The notes under the pieces were generated by a model, which was not told where the DNA came from, made no database searches, and saw only the letters and a list, made by a program, of their open reading frames with translations. Shown here one piece after another: positions 18,927 to 27,946 of a stretch of DNA of 64,000 bases (the stretch's first letter is position 1; each line of letters begins with the position of its first letter). The translations under genes were made by a program, and so were the position numbers. This DNA is from Arthrobacter sp. Hiyo8 (GTDB lineage: Bacteria > Actinomycetota > Actinomycetes > Actinomycetales > Micrococcaceae), in the NCBI GenBank assembly GCA_001549895.1, contig AP014719.1, positions 4,092,001 through 4,156,000 of the forward strand, in the 5' to 3' direction.

Positions 18927-19644
18927 GTGAGTACCGTGTACGCCACCTCCGCGAATGTCGCAGAGCGCAGGCTCGCGCCGCCGTCGTTGGCCATATCGAC
19001 GGTGATCTTCGCCCTCCGCCCCAGTGAAAGCTCCGGCCGCCCACGCTGTGGTTGCCTCTGGTGCGCCGCATCCGCGAACCGTTCAAGGACATGTGGGCAT
19101 TGCCCGGCGGACCGCTCCAGCACGACGAATCCCTCCAGGATGCCGCGTCCCGCAACCTGCGCGAAACCACGGGGCTGGCTCCCCAATACCTCGAACAGCT
19201 CTACGCTTTCGGCGGCCTGCACCGCTCGCCCGCCCAGCGGGTCGTGTCGATTGTCTACTGGGCCCTGGTACAGCCCACGGAAGCCGCCCTGGCCGACGAA
19301 TCCGAGAACGTCCGGTGGTTCCGGGCCGATAGGCTCGCGGAATTGGCCTTCGACCACAACGCGATTGTGGACTACGCCTTGTGGCGGCTGCGCAACAAAA
19401 TGGCCTACGGGTCCATCGCCTATCACTTGCTGGGTGAATTCTTCACCCTGGCACAGGTCCGCGAAGTCTACGAGGCTGTCCTGGACCGTCAGCTGGATCC
19501 GGCAAACTTCCGCCGGCAAATCAAGGGAACACCGGAAATCGAGGAAACCGGTGAATACCTCCAGGGCGGAAAACACCGCCGCCCCGCCTCTACCGCTTCA
19601 CCGGCACGCCCGGACTCGGGCCAGACAACAGGAGTACACCATGA
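18927..19644 (+). CDS. nrtR: NrtR, Nudix-related regulator of NAD synthesis (frameshifted)
   Basis: Repressor with an N-terminal Nudix-like domain and a C-terminal winged helix. The Nudix box is degenerate (Glu-Ser-Leu-Gln-Asp-Ala-Ala-Ser-Arg-Asn-Leu-Arg-Glu-Thr-Thr-Gly), lacking the Arg-Glu-x-x-Glu-Glu core, as expected for a regulator that binds but does not hydrolyse ADP-ribose-type ligands. Tyr-Gly-Ser-Ile-Ala-Tyr-His-Leu-Leu and Phe-Thr-Leu-Ala-Gln-Val-Arg-Glu-Val-Tyr-Glu-Ala are the wing region. GTG 18927 starts the frame; breaks lie near 19030-19055 and near 19580. When the last is restored the TGA at 19642-19644 overlaps the nadA start. It should repress its own operon through the palindrome at 18870. 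Confidence 0.88.
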
Positions 19645-20945
19645 GCAGCGTCAATACAGCTATCCAGCTGATCACCCGGGAAGAAGCCGAAAACGGCCGT
19701 TCCGCGGCCGGGTCGACGTGCAGCCCCGCTCTGGCCAAGGCCCCTGGGAGTACGACCTCGCCGAAGCCCTCGCAGGCATCCCGCTTACGGTCCCGGTGCG
19801 TCCAGCGCCGACGACGCTCCGAAGGCCACGCCCCGCCAAGGCCAGTTGCCCGAAGAGTACAAGCTGGCCAGCGACGCCGAGCTCGACGCCCGGATCCGTA
19901 CCGCCAAGGAGACGCTGGGGGACCGGGCTGTCATCCTGGGCCATTTCTACCAGCGCGACGAAGTTGTCCAGTACGCGGATTTCGTGGGCGACTCCTTCCA
20001 GCTCGCCAACGCTGCCCTGACCAAGCCCGACGCCGAGGCCATCATCTTCTGCGGTGTTCACTTCATGGCCGAAACAGCCGACATCCTGTCCAGCGCAGAC
20101 CAAGCCGTGATCCTGCCGAACCTGGCCGCCGGCTGCTCCATGGCCGACATGGCGGACGAGGATTCGGTGGAGGAATGCTGGGAGCAGCTCGAGGAGCTCT
20201 TCGGGACCGCCCCCGATTCCGAAGGCCGTGCCCCGGTCATCCCGGTGACCTACATGAATTCCTCGGCCGCATTGAAGGCCTTCTGCGGACGCAACGGCGG
20301 CATCGTCTGCACGTCCTCCAACGCCAAGACGGTGCTCGAATGGGCCTTCGAACGCGGCCAGCGGTCCTCTTCTTCCCTGACCAGCACCTGGGCCGCAACA
20401 CGGCCAAGGCGCTAGGCGTCCCGCTGGAGCAGATGCCCATGTGGAACCCGCGCAAGGAACTCGGCGGAAACGACGAACAGACCCTGCTGGATTCCCGCGT
20501 CATCCTCTGGCACGGTTTCTGCTCCGTCCACAAGCGTTTCAACGTGGGCCAGATCGAGAAGGCACGCGCCGAATTCCCGGGCGTGAACGTCATTGTGCAC
20601 CCTGAGTGCCCGATGGAGGTTGTTGACGCGGCAGACGGCGCAGGCTCCACGGACTTCATCAAGAAGGCCATCGCCGCCGCGACCGAGCCCACCACTTTCG
20701 CGATCGGCACCGAGATCAACATGGTGAACCGCTTGGCCGCGGAGAACCCGCAGCACACCATCTTCTGCCTCGACCCAGTGATCTGCCCTTGTTCCACGAT
20801 GTACCGCATCCACCCCGGCTACCTCGCCTGGGTACTCGAGGAACTGGTGGAGGGCCGCGTGGTCAACCGCATTACTGTGGACGATTCGGTCAAGGACAAC
20901 GCCAAGATCGCCCTCGAACGCATGCTCGCAGCTCGGCCGCTCTAG
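19641..20945 (+). CDS. nadA: quinolinate synthase NadA (frameshifted)
   Basis: 4Fe-4S enzyme condensing iminoaspartate with dihydroxyacetone phosphate to quinolinate. Motifs: Ile-Leu-Gly-His-Phe-Tyr-Gln-Arg-Asp-Glu-Val, Phe-Cys-Gly-Val-His-Phe-Met-Ala-Glu-Thr-Ala (first cluster Cys), Ala-Gly-Cys-Ser-Met-Ala-Asp-Met, His-Pro-Glu-Cys-Pro, and Cys-Pro-Cys-Ser-Thr-Met-Tyr (last cluster region). Length about 435 residues, the long actinobacterial form with an N-terminal extension. Breaks lie near 19705-19740, 19800-19840 and 20370. ATG 19641 follows AACAGGAG and overlaps the nrtR stop. Substrate iminoaspartate comes from NadB next door. Confidence 0.93.
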   Translation: MSSVNTAIQLITREEAENGRSAAGSTCSPALAKAPGSTTSPKPSQASRLRSRCVQRRRRSEGHAPPRPVARRVQAGQRRRARRPDPYRQGDAGGPGCHPGPFLPARRSCPVRGFRGRLLPARQRCPDQARRRGHHLLRCSLHGRNSRHPVQRRPSRDPAEPGRRLLHGRHGGRGFGGGMLGAARGALRDRPRFRRPCPGHPGDLHEFLGRIEGLLRTQRRHRLHVLQRQDGARMGLRTRPAVLFFPDQHLGRNTAKALGVPLEQMPMWNPRKELGGNDEQTLLDSRVILWHGFCSVHKRFNVGQIEKARAEFPGVNVIVHPECPMEVVDAADGAGSTDFIKKAIAAATEPTTFAIGTEINMVNRLAAENPQHTIFCLDPVICPCSTMYRIHPGYLAWVLEELVEGRVVNRITVDDSVKDNAKIALERMLAARPL

Positions 20946-20982
20946 GCCACATCCCGTACCAACCAGTCGAATCGAGCCTCAC

Positions 20983-22740
20983 ATGACTGCAGAACGCATT
21001 CCCGGCGCCCAGGCGCGGCGGCGGCTCGTCGTCGTCGGGAGCGGCATCGCCGGCCTCTACTCCGCGCTGCTGGCCGCCGAGGCCGGTGCGGAGGTCGTCC
21101 TGCTCAGCAAGGGCGCGCTCGCGGACAGCAATACCTTCTTCGCCCAGGGCGGGATTTCGGCAGTGCTGGACGAACCGGCCCCGGCGATACCGTCGCCGCG
21201 CACATCACGGACACCCTCACAGCCGGCGCGGGCCACTGCGATGAGGAGGCCGTGCGGGTTCTGTGCACCGAAGCTCGCCTCGACATCAGGGGGCTGGAGC
21301 GTTTCGGCGTCCGTTTCGACGCGGACGACGACGGCGATCCCGCCTTGGGCTCGAAGCCGCCCACTCCGCGCCAAGGATTCTCCACACCGGTGGAGACGCC
21401 ACGGGTGCCGGGGTGGCGAACGCACTCATCCTGGCAGTCCTTGACGCGCAGGACGCCGGGAAGATCCAGGTGCTGGGACATTCACAGGCGACGTCACTGA
21501 TCCAGTCCGAGGGTCGCGTGACGGGCGTTGAATTCCTGCGCAACGGCCGCCTTGAGAGCGTATTCGGCGATGCCGTGCTGCTGGCCACCGGCGGGGCGGG
21601 GCAGCTGTTCGCCCAGACCACCAACCCCTCGGTGGCAACGGCTGACGGACTCGCGCTCGCATGGCGGGCAGGCGCGGAGCTCGCGGACCTGGAGTTCTTC
21701 CAATTCCACCCCACGAGCATGGTCCTCTCCGCTGCAGGAAAACCGGCTCCCTTCGGCGCCGATCCGCTCCTCATTTCCGAAGCCGTCCGCGGCGAAGGCG
21801 CCATCCTGGTGGACGCGAACGGCGAACGGTTCATGCCCCGCTACCACCCGACGCCGAACTGGCGCCGCGCGACGTCGTCTCCCGCAGCATCGCCCTCCAC
21901 CTTGCGTCACTTGGTGATCCTAACGGCCACGTCTTCCTTGACGCCCGGACCGTGGAAGCGAACAAGGGGAAAGGCTTCCTTGAGAAACGCTTCCCCACGC
22001 TCAGCGCCCGGACCGCGAAGCCGGAGTCGACTGGACACTTGAGCCTGTTCCGGTCGCCCTGCCGCCCACTACTGGATGGGTGGGGTGGTCACGGATCTCC
22101 ACGGCCGGACGTCTGTACCTGGCTTGCTTGCCGCCGGCGAAGTTGCTTGTACCGGGGTGCAGGGCGCCAATCGCTTGGCTAGTAACTCGCTGCTCGAAGG
22201 GCTTGTCTTTGGACGGCGGGCTGTTGAAGGATTCCTTGGGTGGGCGCCGCCGAACGGTGGGGGACCAACCCGCTAGTTCCCTCGGCGCTTGCGCTCCGGT
22301 CTCTCGCCGGCGAACGCCTCGCAAGCTCGGCGGCCGGCGTGGACCTCCACGCAACAACGGCGCTTTCGGGAACCACCGAGCCGACCGGGGCGCTCGTGTG
22401 GCAGCCTGAGCTCGTTCCGGAGCCCTTCAGCCGGGCCGCCCTTCGGCGGTTGATGACTGCCAAAGCCGGGGTGCTTCGGACCGGGGGTTGCTGCGGGAGG
22501 CCGCTGAGGCACTCAACGCTTGGGCCGACGTCGTGCTTCCTGAGAATGTGCCGGACTCGGTGGATTCCGTGGTTCACGAGGATGCCAATTTGCTCCTGGC
22601 TGCGCAGTTGTTGGTGCGGGCTGCGGGGCGCGGCGGGGGTCGTTGGGGCGCATTATCGGAGTGATGCGGTCGAAACCCCGCGTGAAGAAATTGTTCAGAG
22701 ATACACGATCCGCCGGAAAGCGAGCCTCGTCAATGACTAG
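20983..22740 (+). CDS. nadB: L-aspartate oxidase NadB (heavily frameshifted)
   Basis: FAD enzyme oxidising aspartate to iminoaspartate for NadA. N-terminal dinucleotide fold Val-Val-Val-Gly-Ser-Gly-Ile-Ala-Gly-Leu; Phe-Phe-Ala-Gln-Gly-Gly-Ile-Ser-Ala-Val; Phe-Gln-Phe-His-Pro-Thr-Ser; Gly-Ala-Asn-Arg-Leu-Ala-Ser-Asn-Ser-Leu-Leu-Glu-Gly near the flavin; helical C-terminus. The most broken gene here: frame comparison implies at least six missing bases (around 21180, 21860, 22010-22080, 22210-22270, 22480-22630). The C-terminal segments are recognisable in alternating frames to TAG 22738-22740, which overlaps the nadC start. Despite this the order of conserved blocks is complete, so decay is unlikely. 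Confidence 0.88.
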
Positions 22741-23629
22741 CCTGACCCTCCCCGCAGCACCCGTCCGGGACATCCTGGAGCGGGCATTCGCGGAGGACGC
22801 GCCGAGCGGCGATATCACCTCGCAGCTGCTCATTCCCGCCGAAGCCCGGGCCACCGCCGTGCTCAATGCTCGGGTTCCGGGGGTGTTCAGCGGCGGAACG
22901 GTGTTCCGTGACGCCATGTTGCTCGTCGACCCGGACACCGAAGTGGAGCTGTTGCTCGCGGACGGTGAAGCGTTCGACGCCGGAACCCACCTGGCGCGGG
23001 TCAGCGGCCGGGCACGCTCGGTGCTGCTCGCCGAACGCGTCGGGCTCAACCTTGCCCAGCGCATGAGCGCCATTGCCACCAAGACCGCGGAATTCGTCAA
23101 GCTTGTCGAGGGCACCAAGGCGCGTATCACGGACACGCGGAAAACTACTCCCGGGTTGCGGGTATTGGAACGCTACGCCGTGCGATGCGGCGGAGGAGCC
23201 AACCACCGCTACAGCTTGTCCGATGCCGTGCTGGCGAAGGACAACCACTTGGCCGTGATGACCGGTGGTGATTCCGCGAAACTCACCGCGCTGCTGAAGG
23301 CCGCCAAGGCCCAACTGGGCCACACCACGCACTTCGAGGTGGAAGTGGACCGCGCCGAGCAGATCGAACCCGTGCTGGCGGCCGGTGTCGACACGATCAT
23401 GCTGGACAACTTTTCGCTTGAGGAGCTCCGTGCCGGCGTGAAGCAGGTGGCGGGCCGCGCCGTCGTCGAGGCGAGCGGCAACGTCAACGTCAACACCGTG
23501 GCGGACATCGCGGCCGCGGGAGTCGATGTCATTTCGATCGGCGGACTCACCCACAGCGTCAGCGCGCTGGATCTCGGCCTGGACGTGACGCTCGACGTGG
23601 CGCCGGACCCATCCCTGGCTCTCGGCTGA
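22733..23629 (+). CDS. nadC: quinolinate phosphoribosyltransferase NadC
   Basis: Converts quinolinate and PRPP to nicotinate mononucleotide. Intact frame of 298 residues. Motifs: Glu-Asp-Ala-Pro-Ser-Gly-Asp-Ile-Thr-Ser near the N-terminus, Asp-Thr-Arg-Lys-Thr-Thr-Pro-Gly-Leu-Arg near 140, Ala-Lys-Asp-Asn-His-Leu, Glu-Val-Glu-Val-Asp, Met-Leu-Asp-Asn-Phe and Glu-Ala-Ser-Gly-Asn-Val-Asn at the phosphate site. ATG 22733 overlaps the nadB stop by eight bases, so coupling is tight. It ends four bases before the cysteine desulfurase. Confidence 0.95.
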   Translation: MTSLTLPAAPVRDILERAFAEDAPSGDITSQLLIPAEARATAVLNARVPGVFSGGTVFRDAMLLVDPDTEVELLLADGEAFDAGTHLARVSGRARSVLLAERVGLNLAQRMSAIATKTAEFVKLVEGTKARITDTRKTTPGLRVLERYAVRCGGGANHRYSLSDAVLAKDNHLAVMTGGDSAKLTALLKAAKAQLGHTTHFEVEVDRAEQIEPVLAAGVDTIMLDNFSLEELRAGVKQVAGRAVVEASGNVNVNTVADIAAAGVDVISIGGLTHSVSALDLGLDVTLDVAPDPSLALG

Positions 23630-23633
23630 CACC

Positions 23634-24789
23634 ATGATCTTCCTCGACGCCGCGGCGACCACACCGGTCCGCAGGGAAGTCCTCGAAGCCATGTGGCCGT
23701 ATCTGACGGGGGAGTTCGGCAATCCCTCAAGCCATCACAACCTCGGCGAAGCAGCCGCGAACGCGTTGTCCGGGGCACGCGCGGCGGTAGCGAAGGCTCT
23801 GGGCTGCCGGCCGGGGGAGATCACCTTCACGTCCGGCGGCACCGAGGCGGACAACCTGGCGGTGAAAGGAATTGCCCTCGCGAGACGTGCGGGACATCCT
23901 GCCCTGAACCGCGTTGTCATCAGCGCCATCGAGCACCCTGCCGTCGAGGAATCCGCACTCTACCTGCAACGCGTCCACGGGTTCGAGGTGGATGTGGTCC
24001 CCGTGGACCGGAACGGTGTGGTGACGGTTGAGGCGCTCCGGGCCGCGCTGAGCCCGGAGACGGCCCTCGTCAGCATCATGTATGCGAATAACGAGATCGG
24101 GACCGTTCAGCCCGTGCGGCAACTTGCCGAGGTTGCCGCGGAACATGGTGTGCCGTTTCACACGGACGCCGTCCAGGCTGCGGGCTGGCTCCCGATTGGC
24201 GTCAAAGAACTGGGGTCGACGCGCTGAGTATCTCAGGCCATAAGCTCGGCGCACCGAAGGGCAGCGGCGTGCTCTATGCCAAGGGCAGGCTGAGACTTGA
24301 ACCGCTCGTCCATGGCGGCGGACAGGAGCGGGGCAGGCGCTCCGGGACCGAAAACGTGGCGGGAGCCGTCGCGCTGGCCACCGCAATGACTCTTGCCCAT
24401 GCCGGGCAGTCCGGACTTGCCGGACGTGTCACGGAGTTGCGGGATGCCTTCATCCGCGCTGTCCTCGAGGCTGTGCCTGGTGCCGTGTTGACCGGCCACC
24501 CCTCGCAACGCTTACCGTCCGTCGCGTCTTTCTGTTTCCCCGGCACCAGCGGGGAGTCGGTGTTGCTTGAGCTTGAGCGGCTTGGGGTGGTGTGCTCCAG
24601 CGGATCGGCGTGCGCCGCTGGATCCGACGCCCCTCTCCGGTCCTGCTGGCCTTGGGAATCGAGCCCGAGGTGGCCCACACAGCTGTGCGTTTCAGCTTCG
24701 ACTCCACGGTGACGTCAGCGGAACTGGACCAAGCCGCGGAAGCCGTGGCTGCCGCCGTCGGGAGCGTCCAGGGGCTCGGCCGCCGCTGA
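23634..24789 (+). CDS. cysteine desulfurase of the NAD operon (NifS/IscS type, frameshifted)
   Basis: PLP enzyme taking sulfur from cysteine. Motifs: Leu-Asp-Ala-Ala-Ala-Thr-Thr-Pro at the start, Thr-Ser-Gly-Gly-Thr-Glu-Ala-Asp-Asn-Leu-Ala, His-Thr-Asp-Ala-Val-Gln-Ala-Ala-Gly, the PLP-lysine region Ser-Gly-His-Lys-Leu-Gly-Ala-Pro-Lys-Gly, and the active-site Cys in Cys-Ser-Ser-Gly-Ser-Ala-Cys. Repaired length is about 386 residues. Breaks near 24217 and near 24625. It starts four bases after nadC, as the last gene of the operon. B. subtilis has a NifS-type desulfurase beside its nad genes that assembles the NadA cluster, and the same role is likely here. Confidence 0.9.
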
Positions 24790-24799
24790 CGGTCCCCAC

Positions 24800-24865
24800 C
24801 CCAAGTAACTCGCATTTGTTGTCGTTCTGAGCCCTCAAAACGACAACAAATGCGAGTCAGTTGGG
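24800..24865. repeat. 66-bp palindromic CCCAACT repeat, uninterrupted copy
   Basis: CCCAAGTAACT (24800-24810) and AGTCAGTTGGG (24855-24865) form the outer arms; the inner 19-bp perfect stem runs 24808-24826 and 24839-24857 (core CGCATTTGTTGTCGTT and complement) around a 12-base loop. It fills the gap between the convergent desulfurase and GtrA genes, where it could end transcription from both sides. Same family as 16670-16791. Confidence 0.8.
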
Positions 24866-24867
24866 AG

Positions 24868-25359
24868 TCAGACGTGGCGGGCCCGGCGGAAAATCCAGTG
24901 CCGCAGCATCGTGAACCGCACGGCCGTCGCGACGAATCCGGACAGCGTGGTGGTCCAGAGGTCCTCCTCGAGGGTTGCCTCGGGCCGGAACGCATGCAGC
25001 ACGCCCAGGCTCCCGCCCGTGATGACCAGCGCCACGGCGATCACGATCAACCCGTTCAAGTGGTCCCGCGTCCTCTTCCGGTTGCCACTGATCTTGAAGG
25101 TCAGCCGACGGTTCAGGGCCGTGTTCATGAGCGAGGTGATGATCAGCGCTGCGGCGTTGGCAGGTTGGGGTCCCAACCACGGCCTGAACAGCGCGTACAG
25201 TGCCAGCGAGGTGACGGTGCAGATGATCCCGACGCCGGTGAAACGGATGAGCTGCCTGACCACCGGATAGCGCAGCACGCCTTTGCGGCGCTTGCTTGTA
25301 TTTGGCCTGGAAAGGGACGTCTGCCGCGTCTCAATTGCCGGCACGGCAGGAGGCTCCAT
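24868..25359 (-). CDS. GtrA family membrane protein
   Basis: 163 residues with four hydrophobic segments and the GtrA opening Arg-Gln-Leu-Ile-Arg-Phe-Thr-Gly-Val-Gly, then Asn-Thr-Ala-Leu-Asn-Arg-Arg-Leu-Thr-Phe after helix 2, a strong family mark. GtrA proteins are thought to help move lipid-linked sugars or other cell-surface precursors across the membrane. The frame is intact. No glycosyltransferase neighbours lie in the window, so the substrate cannot be inferred. The Met at 25359 gives a 30-residue polar N-terminus; a later start is possible. Confidence 0.85.
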   Translation of the reverse strand: MEPPAVPAIETRQTSLSRPNTSKRRKGVLRYPVVRQLIRFTGVGIICTVTSLALYALFRPWLGPQPANAAALIITSLMNTALNRRLTFKISGNRKRTRDHLNGLIVIAVALVITGGSLGVLHAFRPEATLEEDLWTTTLSGFVATAVRFTMLRHWIFRRARHV

Positions 25360-25371
25360 TGCTCAAGCCTG

Positions 25372-26226
25372 TCATATCAAGCTGGGAATTTTCTCCCAAG
25401 TTGCTGCGATGACGGGGTTGATGAGCTCCCCGATGCCCTCAATGCGGCAGCTCACAAGGTCTCCTGGCGCGATCCTGGCACACTCGGCGGGGAAGCCGGT
25501 GAGGACCAGGTCTCCGGGGTGCAAAGTCATGAACGACGTGAGGTAGACAAGGATCTCGTCCACTTTCCATCCGAGGTCGGCGGTGCTGGCCGTCCGCAAT
25601 TCCCTGCCGTTGTGCACGATGCCGATCGAAAGATCACTGTCATCGAGGTCAGTGACGATCCACGGTCCCGCAGGGGTAAACGTGTCCTGGCTTTTCGCGC
25701 TGATCCACAAGTCGTCGGTCTTCTGCAGGTCCCGCGCCGAGACGTCGTTGCCGATCGTGAAACCGAGGATGGCGTCGCGCGCGTTGTCGAGTGTGAGTCC
25801 GCGGACTTTGCGCCCGACGACGACGGTCAGTTCCGCTTCGGGGTCCACGTATCCGACGCCGGAGGCGAGCTCGATGGCGTCGCCTGGTCCGATGACGCTT
25901 GTGGCGGCCTTGTGGAACGCCTGCGCAGGCAAATCCCGGCCTGGCTGGCCGGTGTTGTGCGCCATGCCGAAGACGTTGGCGGGAACAGACGGCGCCAGGA
26001 ACGTGAACACATCCTCGGAGACACGAGAGCCTGCAACCCAACCTGGCCGCCCTGCGCTGCTGCTATTTGCCGGCGACCCGGGGAACGGACTGTCCACCAC
26101 CGTCCAGCTCCGGCCTTCCGCGGAAGCGAAGTCGGCGGCGTCGTTCGCTACGAAGAACTGTTCGTCCGGTGAGGTGGGGGAGAGCGGGCGGACGCGGGCG
26201 ATCCGGCGTGCACGTGAGGAAGTCAT
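25372..26226 (-). CDS. fumarylacetoacetate hydrolase family protein
   Basis: Intact 284-residue FAH-fold protein with the metal site visible as Asp-Pro-Glu-Ala-Glu-Leu (Glu-x-Glu) near residue 130 and the later Asp in Phe-Thr-Ile-Gly-Asn-Asp-Val-Ser-Ala-Arg-Asp-Leu-Gln. These metal-dependent enzymes cleave C-C bonds or decarboxylate 2-oxoacids from aromatic or sugar breakdown. The long N-terminal arm and Gly-Trp-Val-Ala-Gly-Ser segment differ from the second FAH gene at 60497. It lies 12 bases from gtrA and 40 from the DUF1684 gene on the same strand; whether they form a pathway is not clear. Confidence 0.85.
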   Translation of the reverse strand: MTSSRARRIARVRPLSPTSPDEQFFVANDAADFASAEGRSWTVVDSPFPGSPANSSSAGRPGWVAGSRVSEDVFTFLAPSVPANVFGMAHNTGQPGRDLPAQAFHKAATSVIGPGDAIELASGVGYVDPEAELTVVVGRKVRGLTLDNARDAILGFTIGNDVSARDLQKTDDLWISAKSQDTFTPAGPWIVTDLDDSDLSIGIVHNGRELRTASTADLGWKVDEILVYLTSFMTLHPGDLVLTGFPAECARIAPGDLVSCRIEGIGELINPVIAATWEKIPSLI

Positions 26227-26266
26227 GAAGACATCCTACGTCCTTGAACCTCTTGAGGCGGCAGGT

Positions 26267-26934
26267 TTAGACGGGCAAGTAGAGCTCGCCCACGGGGATA
26301 TCCGCGGCCAGGCGATTCGCGGGCCCGGCCAAGGGCAGGCCCAGGCCTCGTTGTAGGCACAGGATGGGTTGTAGGCGAAATTGAAGTCGAGCACGAACTC
26401 CTGTTGCCCGGATCCTCGAAGGCCGTGGAAGGCTCCCTTGATGGTGTCCAGCAAGTAGCGGCCGGCGCCGTAGCTTCCTCCGGGTTTGCCGGCCGTGGCG
26501 TCGCGGAAGGGCACGAAGATGCCGCCGCCGTAGCTGCGCAGGCGCCACACGGCCAGCGAGCCGAGCTCGTCGAGGTCGAAGGTGCCGAGGCGGACAAACG
26601 GCACCACGCCGTCGGTCCCGGTCTGGACGTTCATCTCCTGGCCCGCGCCTTCCGGCGAAAGGGTGGCATAGCGGCGGAACCGGGGATCGTAGTCCGCGGT
26701 GCGCAAGCCCGAAAAAGCCTGCTTGCTGGCGGGAGTCAGCGCCGAGGCCGGGTGGGTACCGAACATGCGGTCCCGTTCCTGGCGCCAGTACACGTGAGCT
26801 TGGAAGGGGTCGTCCATCGCGATCTTGCGGACGTCGTCGTACAAGGCGAACGTGCGCAAACGCCAGTCTGCGATGTCCACGGCGGAAATGTCCGCCACAC
26901 TGTTTTCGTCCTCATCGAGCAGATCGGGAGCCAT
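26267..26934 (-). CDS. DUF1684 domain protein (frameshifted near the end)
   Basis: About 222 residues. Tyr-Trp-Arg-Gln-Glu-Arg-Asp-Arg-Met-Phe, Tyr-Asp-Pro-Arg-Phe-Arg-Arg-Tyr, Tyr-Gly-Gly-Gly-Ile-Phe-Val-Pro-Phe-Arg-Asp and Phe-Asn-Phe-Ala-Tyr-Asn-Pro-Ser-Cys-Ala-Tyr are the conserved run of DUF1684 proteins, many of which end in Cys-Ala-Tyr-Asn-x-x-Trp followed by Cys-Pro. One base is missing near 26340 (CCCTT context); the alternate frame then gives Leu-Tyr-Leu-Pro-Val and a stop at 26267-26269. Biochemical function not known to me. Same strand as the FAH gene. Confidence 0.8.
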
Positions 26935-27058
26935 GCGTCCAGCCTAGTCCTACCGCGCGGGCCGAAGGGGCGGCCCGTAGGGCATCGGCTGGGTTTGCAG
27001 GCGCGAAACGCCGATCCGGAGGGACGGGCAGCGGCTCGGCGCCGCTAGGCTGGTGCGC

Positions 27059-27868
27059 ATGAGAGCAAAGCGGATCCCGTTGAAGTTTTCAGTCGCCGTC
27101 CTCGGTGCGCTCATTGTGGTCGCCGCCGCCGGCTGTAGTTCCGAGGGCAAGGGCGGTGCCGTCTGGACAGCCGGGTCCAGCAGTGCGGCTCCCGGGAGCG
27201 CAACGCCGTCGGGCCCAAACACAGCCGCGCCGTCGGGCGGTTCCAGTGCCAGCCCTTCCGCAGGAAGCACCGCGACGGCGGGGGCGACTGCCGCGGCGTG
27301 GAAAACGTACTCGGATGCGGCCAAGAAGGTCAGCTTCGATCTTCCGAGTGACTGGATTGCGCAATCGGTCACGCCCGACGCCGGTTCCATGCCGGGCGCC
27401 CTGAAGATCGAGGTCAAAGACGCCAAGGGAGGGTACCTGGCGACCCTTCACACCGGGCTGCCGTCGGCGAGTCCGGCTGACTGCAATCCGGCCGCCAAGC
27501 GTCCTTACGTCGTGGTCAGCAGCGTGCCTATTGACCTGCCGCATGCCGACGGTGATTCCACGATCCCCCCGCACGTGGTGTTCCGGGTCATCCAGGGCTA
27601 TAAATTCTTCGGTTCGTACGGCATCACCAACCTGGTAGCCGGAACCGATGGGCAGGCCTGCCAACTGCGGAACCTTGTGGTGGGACCTGCAGGAAAGGGC
27701 AACTACTACTTCGGGGACATGCAAGCCGTGCATGCCTTCGCCACGGATGAAGTAGTTGCTCCCGCGAAGTCCTTCGACACCTTGGACCAGGCCGCCAAGT
27801 ACGTTGACCAGAGCTCGGAATTCGCCAACGTCCAGCGGATGCTATTGTCTCTGAAGGTCAATCTGTAG
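27059..27868 (+). CDS. secreted lipoprotein, unknown function
   Basis: 269 residues, intact. A basic N-terminus, a hydrophobic stretch and the lipobox Val-Ala-Ala-Ala-Gly-Cys place a lipid-anchored Cys near residue 26. A Ser/Ala/Pro/Gly-rich linker of about 55 residues follows, then a globular domain containing Phe-Asp-Leu-Pro-Ser-Asp-Trp and later Tyr-Tyr-Phe-Gly-Asp. This architecture is common for envelope proteins with a PsbP/DUF-like sensor or binding domain, but I do not recognise the family. ATG 27059 is preferred to GTG 27053. Next gene is 78 bases downstream. Confidence 0.75.
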   Translation: MRAKRIPLKFSVAVLGALIVVAAAGCSSEGKGGAVWTAGSSSAAPGSATPSGPNTAAPSGGSSASPSAGSTATAGATAAAWKTYSDAAKKVSFDLPSDWIAQSVTPDAGSMPGALKIEVKDAKGGYLATLHTGLPSASPADCNPAAKRPYVVVSSVPIDLPHADGDSTIPPHVVFRVIQGYKFFGSYGITNLVAGTDGQACQLRNLVVGPAGKGNYYFGDMQAVHAFATDEVVAPAKSFDTLDQAAKYVDQSSEFANVQRMLLSLKVNL

Positions 27869-27946
27869 AACCAAGGTTGATAGACATTCGTCGGCGCCAA
27901 CTCTGCCCAATTACTGGGTTGTCCAGCCGCAACACTCCGGAGATCC

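Noticed and set aside
22317..22345. Copy of the 56-bp repeat (GCCTCGCAAGCTCGGCGGCC) inside nadB
   Set aside because: Only the middle matches, the ends of the block are absent, and the bases encode a sensible NadB stretch (Arg-Leu-Ala-Ser-Ser-Ala-Ala-Gly-Val).
20983..22740. nadB as a true pseudogene
   Set aside because: It has the most breaks in the window, but all conserved blocks are present in order, flanking operon genes overlap it normally, and the break pattern equals that of essential genes nearby.
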